Shown piece after piece: positions 44,001 to 55,200 of a stretch of DNA of 64,000 bases (position 1 is the stretch's first letter; each line of letters opens with the position of its first letter). The notes under the pieces were generated by a model. That model searched no databases, was not told where the DNA came from, and was given only the letters and a program-made list of their open reading frames with translations. The stretch lies in NCBI GenBank assembly GCA_000750105.3, contig JPHH03000002.1, forward strand, positions 930,001-994,000, read 5' to 3'. The position numbers and the translations under genes were made by a program. This DNA comes from Tolypocladium sp. Sup5 PDA-1. Taxonomy: Eukaryota; Ascomycota; Sordariomycetes; Hypocreales; Ophiocordycipitaceae.

Positions 44001-44354
44001 CGTCCGAAGTTGAGGCGGTTATCCGGTCCGCCCAGGTCGTGCTTCATGTCATCAAAGCACAGCACAGCCTTGTCTGCACGCCTTATCGCCATTTTCGTGC
44101 CGTTTTCGCCCCGTGCTTGCAGGGAATGACTTTTATCTTTGCCATCTACATTGCAGTCGTCATCTTGTCTGCGGAAACACTCGTCCCGGCTTCGTTACGT
44201 TCTGGCGGCCTCCCACCTGCCTGCCTCTCTTGCATGCAGGTCGAGGCGCCTTGCCTCAGCCTGGCCATCCCACGATGCCTTATCCGGTTTCCAACCAACG
44301 TGCCCGCCTATCCCGCAAAAGGGTTCCGTCTCCTGCCATACCACGTGTCGTTCT
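41022..44354. other. Long intergenic region upstream of PEPCK
   Basis: 3.3 kb upstream of PEPCK and downstream of the release factor gene, both on the minus strand. Open frames on both strands overlap and lack any family signature. TACGGAGTA-like palindromic words occur at 41399-41416, 41739-41753, 42733-42752 and 43740-43762. Short runs of G/C (for example 41500-41510 and 41648-41660) are present. Large upstream space fits a highly regulated gluconeogenic gene, but no binding site could be assigned. Confidence 0.5.
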
Positions 44355-46661
44355 TTAGTTGCCCTCCTCCGTGATGAGCCTCGTAATCTTGCCAATGGCA
44401 ATCGTTTGTCCCTATCCGAGTGTCAGTATGCCAGCAGTGCAACAGGCCGTTGGGCTTTAATCCTACCTGGTCTCGCAGAGTGAACCGGCCCATCTGAGGG
44501 TAGTCCTCAAACTTCTCTACGCACACGGACCCTGCCCCACCAATCACTTGCATCCGCGCAATGATGCTGTCTCCCTTCTTGGCGTGGGTGGGTGGGTTCT
44601 TGCTCTTGCGGTTGGTTCCCTTTTGCAGCTTGTGCAGAAGAGCCGCAAACGTCACCTCTTCGATCGCCGAGTGCACGTGCAGCACACAGTTGAAGCCCGA
44701 CGTCAGGATGCTCTTCAGCTCCAGGATACGGATCTGGGCCTCGAACTCGGAAACGCAGTGCACCAGTCTCTTCGGCGAGCACAGCACAAACCCAGGCAGG
44801 ATGTCCTCCTCCTCGATGCCCTTCAGTCGCATCCTCACCTGGTCGCCGCACTGCAGGACTGGCACCTCGTCCTCCTGCTCGCCGTAGAGGGCCGCCGCTT
44901 CCACCGACTGCTTTCGAGGCATCATCACCAGGTTCATGCCCTTCTTCACCACACCGGCCTCGACCTTGCCGTCCACCATGGTGCCCATGTCGCGATACTT
45001 GGCGTTGACCGGCATCATGAACGGAGCGTTGACCTTGCGCTCCAGGGCCTGCATGTCATCGAGGTATTCCAGCAGCGATGGGCCCTCCCACCACGGCGCC
45101 ACGCCCTTCGGAAGCCGGTCCTTGATGTTCATCGACTGTTGGGCCGCAACGGGCATGAAGTAGACGTCCGTCTTCAGGTTGTACCCAGTTCCCTTCAAGA
45201 ATTGTGACAGCTTCGTTGTGCATTCCTGGTAGCGATCGTGCGACCACTCCACGGTAGGATCGTCCATCTTGTTGATGGCCACCACCAGCTTGTTGACGCC
45301 CTGGGTCTTGGCAAGCATGGCATGCTCGCGGGTCTGTCCTCCTCGCTCGAATCCAGTCTCGTACTCGCCCTTGCGGGCTGAAATAACCAAGATACCAACA
45401 TCGGCCTGCGACGCACCTCCAATCATGTTTGGAACATACGTCTTGTGGCCAGGGGCATCCAGAATGCTGTATCGTCGCTTTTCCGTCTCGAAAAAGCCCC
45501 TGCCAACCTCGACAGTCTTACCCTTGGACCGCTCCTCCTTGGTCAGATCCATGACCCAGGACAGATACCAAGACTCGCGGCCCAGATCCTTTGCCTCCCT
45601 CTTGTACTTTTCCATGGTTCTCTCGTCAACCATGCCAGTAGACCAGAGAATAGAACCACCCAGAGTCGATTTGCCAGCATCGACGTGGCCGATAAAGATG
45701 ATGTTGACGTGCTCCTTGCCGTAAATTTCCTTGAGGGTCTCTTCGTCGACATCTGCAGCCTGCTCTTTCGTAACTGCGTCAACATCGCGCTGGGCCTTCT
45801 TTTCGCCGGTCCCAGATGGACTCGAGCGGCCGGAGGAGGGGGTTGGCGATGTCTTGCCCGACGACTTGGCGCTTGCTGTGGCGGATTTGCCGGCTTTCTC
45901 GCCAGTCTTCTCGATTGCCTTGGCTGCTGTGGTCTTCTGCCCAGCCTCAGGCTTGTCAGACGGCTCCGTTTTGGCCTCTGCCTTGGTCTCTTCTTTGTCT
46001 TTGGCCGGCGAGGAGGTGCCTCCGATCGAGAGCACCTTTGCCTTGGGCTTGGGCGCAGAGGTATCGCCGCCAATGCTGAGCACCTTTGTGCCACCCTCCT
46101 TCGTCAACACAGGCTTCGGAGCCGGGGCGGGTGCGGCGGCGTTATCGGCGGCCGGTTGCTTGGGAGCTGCGCTCGGGGCTTGGGCAGCCGCAGGTTGCTG
46201 AGGCTGCGGCACTTGCTGGCCCTGCTGCTGGCCATATTGAGGATATCCTGCGCCTGCTACGGTTAGCCTCTTTTGTGAGGATCTGGATGGGCAGACGTAA
46301 ACGCACCATAGCCCTGGTTGTATCCTTGGCTGAAGCCACCACCGTACCCCTGGTTGTACTGGTTGAAGCTCTGCTGCTGCCCTTGCGGCGGCTGCTGCGG
46401 CTGCTGCTGCTGCTGGCCGTACTGGGGATAATAGCCTTGCTGGTAGTATTGCTGCTGATACTGCGGCGCGAATCCTCCAGCGTAGGCCTGGCCTGGCTGG
46501 AACGACTGGGCGCCAGGTTGGAAAGATGCGACAGCTGGGCGGAAGCTCCCTTGCGCCTGGGCAGGGTTCAGGGGGTTCACGTTGAGTTGCTGCTGCGCCT
46601 GTCGAGAGAGGTTGTCATCCTGAGCAGCAGGGTCGTCCTCCCAAGAGTTGAGGTTGGACAT
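44355..46661 (-). CDS. sup35: Translation termination factor eRF3 (SUP35)
   Basis: GTPase that works with eRF1 in translation termination. Exons 46661-46307, 46253-44467 and 44411-44355 give 732 residues. Residues 1-~145 form an N-domain rich in Q, Y, G and N (YQQGYYPQYG, NQYNQGYGGGFSQGYNQGYG), like yeast Sup35 prion domains but with fewer Asn. Residues ~150-290 are a charged, Ala/Lys/Glu-rich M-domain with two VLSIGG repeats, a motif of PABP-interacting eRF3 N-regions. The EF-1A-like part starts with KEHVNIIFIGHVDAGKST (P-loop, residues ~307-315), then DAPGHKTYVPNMI (G3) and AINKMDD (G4, NKMD). The last exon encodes GQTIAIGKITRLITEEGN. Confidence 0.96.
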
Positions 46662-47432
46662 GCTGTCGGTTGGGGCGTCGAAACGGAGAGTCGTCGATTT
46701 CGAGAAGCGTCGGCTCGGATTGTGCCTCTCGTGGTGACGCTGCAGCAGCCTGGTGTCGTGGGCGAGAGTCGGCGAAAGAATGTGCCTCGGGGGCTGGTCG
46801 GCACAGCAATACTTGGGCAGCAAAACGAAGTGTCTGTTGTCCAAGCCTGACTGGTTTCTGCCTCGATTGTCGCTGCGGTGGAGGTTGTGAAAATTCGAGC
46901 CCCACCAGCCATGACGCCGGGAGGAGGTGCTCCTTGGAGGGGTTGGTACAGTATTATCCAGATTCGCCGCGCACTGTAAGATTAGGCAGCGGCTTGGCTT
47001 CAGGTTTCAGCTGTCGAAGATCAGTCACGACGCGGGATGTTGTAAATCACCTTGCATTTGAATTCAAAATATCTATGTACAGGCTAACAAGAAAATCCAT
47101 ACGAGACCAACGAGATTCAGCACCCATGGCTAACTGGGAAAGTTCCCCCTTGGAACGCATTAAGGTAAACCATGAATTGCCCATATCTAAAATACCACCA
47201 ACAAAGCACCTGCCCATCCAGGGCATTTCAAGTTCGCACTGTACGGGCTCCCTGCTCTGCGCGTGGCAGCGCGCCTCATCCCCCAAACGCATGGGTCAGT
47301 TCATGCAGCTGCCCAAGGCACGCTTTTTGCAGTGAATGGAGACGACGCGTTTGACATTATGTGACCGCCTCCGAGTCCTGGCCTGCTCTGCCGACCGAGA
47401 TTCTCGCTCCCAAGGCATCCCTACCCTTAGCT
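46662..47432. other. Divergent promoter region
   Basis: 771 bp between the divergent eRF3 and Yrb30-like genes. An open frame extends upstream of the eRF3 start without an earlier ATG that looks conserved. No other feature. Confidence 0.5.
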
Positions 47433-49368
47433 ATGGACGAGTTTCTGGCCACGGTTGGTGTGCAGGCCATGCGATTCGCAATCCGATCTTCCATCGCCTT
47501 GACGTCTTCCTATGCACTCGACCAGTGCGCGCGGCTCTGGAAGAAGTCTGTTAACGACAAGAACCTGTATCTTGAGCTCAGAACCCTCCAGAAGCTCCTC
47601 GACAGCAAAATCAAGGTACGCCCCAAGACCCACGCCCTCACCGTTGGGGTACCACGTGGCTGACCACTTACACCAGGTCATATCGCCAGCGATCGACCTC
47701 GTCGAGTTCAAGTCAGTAAACAGCCCCTTCTCAGCGCCCCAAACCTTGTCTGACATGTCTTGCAGGTCCGGTCGTGGAAACGTGTTTCTCGAATCTGCAG
47801 TGCCTCTGACCAAATCGCTCCACCGGCAAGTCATCTCCTTGGGTCGCAGAATCGAAGCGGTCGCTGCATACGAAGAGGATACTCACGAGGCGGATCCTCG
47901 GACGCCCAAGAAACGCACCACGCACCACGACCTTCTGCACCAGCTGATAGCCGACATCAAGATCCTGTTGGATCGGATAGACCGCGAGATACCTCTGCTG
48001 CAGCTTGCAATCACGGCATCCGGAGAATCCCTATCGACATCGTTACCCGCGAGTATCTCACCATCCAGGCTCCTCCAGGCAAGCACCCTGCTCATAGTTG
48101 GTGATACGCAATATGCCCAAGATCCGACACGGTCTGTCCAAATCGGCCCGGCATTCCATCTGTCCCTTTATATGCTGTTCTTGGGCCACGCGCCGCACGA
48201 ATCCTGCATCTCTAGCCCAGAGCATGGCCAGAAACCAGTTTACGGATTGGGTGAGAATGAAAGAAAGCCAGTTTGGCAGGAGGTCGTCCACAAGGCGCGA
48301 GTACGCCTCTGCCGGTCGGCCCAGAAGCAACAGTCCAACGGCACCAAGGATGATGAGCTGGTTCGCGGTTCCTCGGGGTCCAATGCCGTGGAAAGTCTCC
48401 ACTACGCGTACCACTTGGAGATCATCGAAGACTTGGACGACGGGAGAGTGCACGATGATGCCAATGTCGCAGCGCCATACGAGGGCGTCTCGAAGGCCGG
48501 CATTCGAGAGTCTCTTCCCCTTCATCAGCTATCCAAGATCTTCTACACCGATACTGGGAGGATGTTGAACGTGGGGAATGCTGCGGATGGGGAGAACAAT
48601 CCAGTCCTGCTCCTCAAGCGAGATGTGAATGCGCCTCAGTTGTCCGAGGCAAACGGTGACCTGCGTCAATCTGTATTAGATAACATTGGGGAGGAGAGCG
48701 ACGATGATCTTGAGGACCAGGGAGATGATCAAGCAGAAATTGATCGACAGCTGAGAGAGGACATCGCTGGCGCCAAATCAGTGTCTCTGGAGGAACAGCC
48801 AAGCCGCACGTGCAGCTCATCAAGGTTACCAAAGCATCTTGACCCCGAGTGGATGGCATTGGAGGTGTACGAGGGCGACGAGGAAGCTTACATCAGCGAG
48901 ACGGAAGTTGGATCGGAGAGCGAGCGTGAAGATCTGGACAGCCGAGATCGGGAGCCAAAAGCAAAACCCGCCGGTGGTCGGGCTTCGCTTGACTCTAAGC
49001 TGGCTGTTCAGATTAGAAACCTCTCGCTTCAGCCAAGCCTGGGTTCCGGCGGATCTCAAGCGCGCAGACGTTCGTCGGCAGAGCCGCTAGATGTGGATGA
49101 AGCGGATGCCCTGGACTTTGTGGCGCGGTCGCCATTCGGGGCCATCACTTCCTCGTTATCCCTAATAGAAATGTTGATCCGCCTGGCTGGTCTCCAGGAG
49201 GTTCAACAGAGATCACATCTATCAACTCCAGACCACGTCTTGACGTTCTTCCTGGAGGGGACATCGACCATGGGTTCGGTATCGCAAGGTGCTGGAGGAT
49301 CCAGAGTTTCTCGAGAAGAACAGAGTTGCCGCGGCAGAGAACTATCAGAGGATGATGGCGGATCCTGA
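47433..49368 (+). CDS. Ran-binding protein, Yrb30-like
   Basis: Fungal RanGTP-binding protein family; yeast Yrb30 binds RanGTP and inhibits its hydrolysis. Exons 47433-47615, 47677-47711 and 47766-49368 give 606 residues. The start is the ATG before DEFLATVGVQAMRFAIRS; the upstream frame opens only with GTG. Family signatures are SSYALDQCARL, LDSKIKVISPAIDLVEFKSGRG (across exon joins), NVFLESAVPLTKSLHRQVIS, and the C-terminal TSSLSLIEMLIRLAGLQE and DHVLTFFLEGTSTMG. The last ~25 residues after that motif do not resemble the usual basic tail of the family, and a different frame is open there. Middle part (residues ~290-530) is acidic and probably disordered. Confidence 0.8.
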
Positions 49369-49576
49369 GAGGAAGGCGAAGCGGCATGCGACGCAGAAAG
49401 TGGCTTTTGACAAGATGATGGAGGATCCCGAGACGAAGGCGAAGGAGAAAGCGAGGCGGAAAGTGGCTTATGGCAAGATGAGTGCGGATCCTGAGAAGGA
49501 GGAGAAGGCGTTGGCGAGGGTGAGAGCTTTCCGCAACCGGATTCAGGAGAAGGGAGGATCCCGAACTGAGAACTGA
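49244..49576 (+). other. Open frame with three tandem 21-residue DPE repeats
   Basis: In the +1 frame relative to the end of the Yrb30-like gene, an open frame without ATG runs from 49244 to a stop at 49576. It encodes HRPWVRYRKVLEDPEFLEKN and then three near-identical 21-residue units beginning at 49349, 49412 and 49475, each with the pattern [KR]M[MS]xDPE followed by basic residues. The 63-bp repeats are also evident at DNA level. It may be a real C-terminal extension reached by an unrecognised intron or a sequence error in the GGGG at 49257-49260, or a fragment of another gene. I cannot decide. Confidence 0.4.
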
Positions 49577-49700
49577 GGGCGAAGCAGGCGGCTCATCTTT
49601 TCGGTGGCGGGCATAACCGGTTTTCCAACAGCTCGAGCACCTTGCCTAATAAGTTCCTCGCAATATCCTACACGCCCCCGTGCAGCGCATTAGCCGTCTC

Positions 49701-50710
49701 CTACTCGCCCGATTCAAACAGCTCCCGAACGCTGCCGGGCCGATGGCCGACCTCGACATGTTTTGAGGTAAGCGACTGCCAGACGGCATCAGTAGGCGAG
49801 CCCTCAGTTCCCAGGTCCCGCCAGACACGCAAGACAATGCGCTCGGACGAGGCCTGCGCCGCAAAGTCGATGGGACAGCAAGGACAGGCTCCGTGCACCT
49901 CAGCGCCATCCGGGGCTTCGAAAGCCTGGGTCATGGTCCTGATGATGGCAGGAAGCCTCTCCCACCGCCCATCGTATCGGTATACACTCTCGTATGGGAA
50001 TATGCTCATCCAGTCGAGAAGCTGGTGCTTGCACAACACCAGCCAGTTCATAACTTCCGGCGAGATGCTCACCCTGTCCGTTTTATTATAACGCCACGTT
50101 GCTAGTAGCGGGAACCGGCCCCCGATAACCCGGGGGTAGGCTGAGAATCGTATCGGGATGAGTCTGGTGTAGTCGTGGTACGATACGTCCTCGATTGGCG
50201 CCAGCAGCCTCTCGAGGTAAGCCCGGTGCCTGATGTCTAGGTTGTCACCCGCGCGAGTGTACTTGAGCGCAAGCTGCACATGGCGGTGATGTACTTCGTA
50301 AGCCCTCGGCTCTGTCCAGAACAAGACATGGGGCAAACGCCGCTTGCACGGCTTTATTGGCTTACGCCAGTCGGTGACCAGGACGTCTTTGAGGGCGATT
50401 TGGTGGAGCTTGACGCACATTTCGCACACCCACTTGTTAGGCAAGTCGCGGGCGAGGCAGGCGAGGTAGTCGAGGTGTTCGTCGCGGGAAAGGCGCGCGC
50501 CGGGGCGGTGCAGGAATCTATAGACGGCGACCTGCAGCGGGCGACATGTTTGGGCAAGGACTAACTGGCTCTGCCGGGGTAGTTGTTCCGCGATGAGGAC
50601 AACGTCGATGGGGAGCTCGAGGAGGGCACGGGGGGGTGCTGTTTCCGTGTCTTCTTGAGCCACCTGACGCCCCAGGCAAGACAGCAGAATGGGATTTCGA
50701 ACAGCTTCAT
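49701..50710 (-). CDS. Fungal F-box-like protein, with apparent frameshift
   Basis: Likely substrate adaptor for SCF ubiquitin ligases, an expanded class in filamentous fungi. The F-box-like segment is LELPIDVVLIAEQLPRQSQL...CRPLQVAVYRFL, followed by KWVCEMCVKLHQI (a CxxC) and a C-terminal region with CPCCPIDFAAQA. The main frame has no ATG before the F-box. An ATG at 50710 opens another frame (MKLFEIPFCCLAWGVRWLKK) that meets the F-box frame at a run of seven G at 50630-50636; one more base there would give a continuous protein of 336 residues. I take the gene as one unit with a one-base break. Substrate unknown. Confidence 0.7.
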
Positions 50711-51185
50711 GATATGGTGCTTGAGAGGCCAAGATGGGTGCTATGTATGACGGTAGGGATGGAGGAAGGAAAGAGTCAAGAATAGACAATTGGAGAGCGC
50801 AGACATATTTATAAGAAACCTACCTTTCCGTAAGGTTTGTCCTCCATGTCGTGGCATCAACGTGGCGCATAGAGTAGAAGTCAAAAGAGACTCTACTCCT
50901 CCGCCAACCACGAAGTACACTTTCCCAGAAAACAGACACTGCTCCTCCGCATAAGTAACGTCCCTCCCCGTCATCTCTTCCTCTTTTCTTTTCCTCCTTT
51001 TCCCCCCAAGACCACACTCTGTTGCATTCCATACGACAGACACCCATCTGTCTTCCTCTTTTCATTTCATCTTTCCCCCCCCCCAAGACCACACTGTTAT
51101 ATTCCGTACGATAGACACCCATCCATCTACGCCACCGATGTCGATCGAATTCGTGTCCTAGGCGGGCCTTTTGATCGCCTTACTA
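50711..51185. other. Intergenic region with long pyrimidine-rich duplicated segments
   Basis: Contains two similar blocks around 50990-51050 and 51060-51120 (TTTTC/CCCCCCAAGACCACACT...ATTCC...ACGAYAGACACCCATC), an imperfect duplication of about 65 bp. Otherwise only presumed promoter sequence. Confidence 0.5.
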
Positions 51186-51772
51186 ATGTTTCTTGGTTTC
51201 GACAATCTTCCTCGGCTCTGGACTCGTATGAAGATCCTAGGCAACTTTCTCTTTCCGCGTTTCCTTCAGACCGACCCCGAAGTTTCAGCCCATGGAGCCA
51301 CTCCGGACTCCGACTCTCCCAGTGACGCCGCCAGTTCCGAGGCGACGTCCCCACAGACCGAAATGGATGAGTTGAGGTCAATGGTGTTCGGCGAGCGGGC
51401 CAAGATTCGCGTGCTGGAACGGACAGTTGCCGGGATGCAGAACGAGTTAGCCTGGCAAACGAACCATCAAACAGCTATGTGGGAGGGAACACGCGGTAGA
51501 GTGGATGGAGGTGGCGCCCGGACTCCCACCTACGGATACCTAGACCCGATATACGCCCCCCTCTTGTTTTGTTGACAGCGATAGCGATGGCATTCTGGTA
51601 CATACTACATTATGATTATTACCGACAAGGTGAAGAAAAAAACAGGTCCCCGCTGCCGTCGTCCCGCGGCTCGGTGAGAAGGACCCCACCGTGCAGGACT
51701 AGCGTCGGGTCTGACCGAGTCAGCTGGAGCCGAAAGACACCCCAGGCCCTGGTCGCGCTAGAAGCTCTCTGA
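51186..51772 (+). CDS. Hypothetical small protein with coiled coil and one membrane helix (tentative)
   Basis: Two exons, 51186-51495 and 51579-51772, join in phase across an 83-nt GTAGAG...ACAG intron and give 167 residues. The first part starts MFLGFDNLPRLWTRMKI and has a Ser/Thr/Asp-rich stretch. A likely coiled coil follows (MDELRSMVFGERAKIRVLER...ELAWQTN, heptad hydrophobics). Exon 2 begins with the only strong hydrophobic segment, AIAMAFWYILHYDYYRQ, then a basic, Ser-rich tail. I recognise no family. It could be a lineage-specific membrane-anchored protein or chance; the in-phase join is the main support. Confidence 0.3.
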
Positions 51773-52274
51773 CTGGCGCCCTCCAACTCCCTGAAGACCC
51801 TCAGCTCCTCTCTGGACGACAGTTCGTGGCCCTGTCGTTGTCTTTCTCGTGCGACCACGCCGAGGTGCGACTCCATTGCACTCCATCGAGGACAGCCAAG
51901 CCCTGGCTTCTCCTCTTCCAGCCCGTGGCCACTGCGACCTGCCGACGTTGGCAATCGATCGGCGGCCCTCTCTGTCGAAAGCCTCAGGCAGCGCCATCGC
52001 GGCGAGCCTCACGAGCTGCGTCGGCCCTGTATTGACATCCGCTGAGATGGAGCCCGGGGCAGCGAACGACTCAAGAATTGCGCTTTACGGAAGGACCAAC
52101 CGAGGCCCGTCGCCTCTGCCACAGAACACCTCGTCGGCAAGCCCATCCCCAGCCAGCATCTAGTCTGGAGGCGTGTCTCGTGCGATTGGCACTTCACTCG
52201 CTACGCGCGGAGTCTCGCATCTCGCGTGGCATCGCACAGGCTGCTGCGAGCGGACCACGGGACAGGCTGTCGAT
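51773..52274. other. Intergenic region, MED13 promoter
   Basis: 502 bp directly before the MED13 start codon. No further feature is seen. Confidence 0.45.
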
Positions 52275-55200
52275 ATGGATACTGCCGAATACGATACCAA
52301 TACTCTACTTATCGTGCGTACACCTGCCGCGCATGAGGCGTTGGGAACTCCAAAGCTAATCCGTCTTGCAGAATAATATCGCATCCATCGTCTTTCGCGT
52401 CTATGAATCTCCTCCCGATCTGTCGCAAAGCTTTGCCTCGGTCGCCCTCGACATAGAGAACACATTGAGGGAGGATGGCCATGTTGTGTTTTACGACGCC
52501 GTGCGGCGCGGTATCTGGCACTTCCAGTTCATCGGGAAGCAGGGCCATGACGACGTCACCAGCCACGGCATCGACACTACGCTGGAGCTGTTTGGACAGA
52601 CGCTTGTTGTCGGCGAGGAGGGGGCTTTAGAGCCTGCGAGCCTCCAAAGAACCCGGCCTCAACAACAGCAACAACAGCAGCAGCAGCAGCAAGGGATCCA
52701 GACCCCGACAAGTTCCATCTCCAGCGCATCTGCCCTTGATCAATCTCAGCGCAATGCTTTTGCCTCGGCCTCGCAGGGTGCTGTACCGAGTTCGCAAGAC
52801 CAGGACGCAAAAACTGCCGACTCATCGGGGTTTGATTCCAAGGCCGGAGTGACACCCAACAAAACGGTATATGAGAACTTTGTCACCGCGGTTCTTTTAT
52901 CAATATCGTCCACTTTCTGCAACCGTAGCGGCGCGGTTCCTCTCAACTTTCGAACAGTGCTGCTCCCACCCGAACCGCTGGAATCTGATGACCCCCACGA
53001 TGCCGACGCCGAGCAGAGCCCGGTCTTGGCTACGCTTAGGGCCTACCTGACAACAACAGGTGCTCTGGTGATCAGCTTCGGCGTCTCTCGCTGCAAGGGG
53101 CTTGCATCAGTTGTTGACCTCGTCGCTACGAGCTCTGCACTGCCAGGAATTCCCATCCTCGCAGCCCCGTTTGGGGTCGTGGCCCTTAACCAGTTTTCCT
53201 CAGCTGGCGAGGCTGGTACGGCAAGCTTAGCCCAAACACCAAATACTCAAGCGTTGAGTCTTCGCGGCGGGCCGGATGTCCATGACTCACTCTGGAAGCA
53301 GGCTTGTCTCAAGATTCTGAAGCTGCGAGGCGTCGCTTCAGCAGGTTTATCGGACTGTTCTTGGGTGAGCCTTCTTGTGCCCAAACCTAAGCTTCAAGAT
53401 GCCTACAATGAGACCAAACGGGCTCAAGCCCTGGGCTCCGGAATATCAATACCTTGGCCGGGACCCCTTTGTTTTCGCAAAAGGGCAGTCGAAGTATCTT
53501 CTACGAGCCGTGTGGGCGACTCCATTTTGAGCGGCCACGAGGAGAGCCATGATCCTCTGGGCAGCGCGAGAGGCTGGTTCAACACTGCCACGGAGAGGGG
53601 CGAGAAGGTTTCGAAACGAAAGGCCGAGCGGGCTGCTGCATCAAAAGACGCCAGTTCTGCTGAATCCCACGCGCCAAAGCCAAGTGCTCCGTCGCCTGTT
53701 GCGATCCGGCGTCCAAGTACGGCGGCTGCTAGTGCCATCTACCCGACTCCGCCTGACGGCATTCAGCATCCCAACGGCGTGACCCCGTCTTTTGACGGCA
53801 CGTTGTCGAGTCCAGGCAATCCTCTGTCTGTACCCCCGGCTACCGAAGCGGATCCGGCAGCCCGTAGCACGAGTGCCGTGGGTGACACGTTCGATGTTGA
53901 GGGCGACTTTAACGAATCGAAACGACAACGAAGCGAAAGCAACTTACTCGGCGAAGCTGAGCACATGTTTGGTGACATGGGAGAGGACATGTTCGGCGAT
54001 AACGACATAACAGAGGCCGACTTCAACTTTTTCGATGAGCAGCAGCCTGGCGACAGCGATTTCGACATGTCGATGGATGATGCTGGCGCGACCAACAACG
54101 CCAGTGATGAGGCCCCGAAAGCTGATGAAGAATCTCTCAAGGCAGCTAACGAGGCGAAACCTGAGCCTGTCCCGGAGAGAGGCGCCGTGGTCTTCGCTAA
54201 GCCGGAACTCAAGCATGCTAGAAGCTCTCGCAACGATACTGCCGGCCAACGAGGCCGAGATGCGCCATCAGGGGCCATTAAACGCGAGTCCAGCCCTTTC
54301 GACCCACATACCGTGTTCAAGCGAGTTCGAGCATCTTTGGCGGCGACTGAACGGGGCTCCAGCATATCCGCACCGGACTCCACTCGGATGACGAGAATAT
54401 TCGAAAGTATGAGCTTCGATGCGACTCTTCCAATGATCAACAAAAAGTATGAGCAGGGGGGGCAGTTCGATTACAAAAAGATTGCGATCACGGAAATGCC
54501 TAGGCTTGAGCCGGGCATGCTCCCCGAAACTGACTATCTGAAGCGGCACGGAAGGCAGGGCAGGAGGTTGAGGGACCGCCGTCTGCACGCGGGCTCTCTG
54601 GTGAGGACCTTGACGGGAATAGAACCACCAACCTCACACCCTAGCCCAACGAAAGTCGAAGGCTCATTGTCAGACGACGATGATAGCAGCGTCGGATCCG
54701 ATCAAGATGATTCGAGCTACACAACCGAGGAACCGACGTCGCCGCTGAAATCTAGCGTCAAACTCGTGGCCCTGGACGACGATGCCACGTCACAAGTCAC
54801 CTCTCTGAGAGAAGTTGAGCCGCTCGAGGAGCCTAACCAGCATCTTGCCATAGAGCTGCCAAGGCTGTCTAAGCCGGAGATGCCAGAACTGCCACTCGCA
54901 CTGCTCTTCTCGGATCCGGAGCCGTTATCACTGGACCTGTCTCTCAGTGACGACGACTTGATTCAAGTTGCACAGATTTTAACCGAGCAGGCCGCTATTG
55001 GCTCACTCGACATCTGCAATACGCAAGAAGGGACCTCACCACAGCCTGCTACGAACCTCAGCTGCCAGTCGCTGTCAGTGGATGCAAGAAATGCGATGCA
55101 CATTTTGCGAGATTTCGTGCCGTCTTTACTGAAGGGGGCCAGGGCAACCAGCCTGAAAGGATTCCTCAACATCCCAGACATTCCGCTCCTGGGGCAGCCA

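Noticed and set aside
45445..46266. 273-codon open frame opposite eRF3
   Set aside because: Leucine/arginine-rich mirror of the eRF3 coding strand; no independent evidence.
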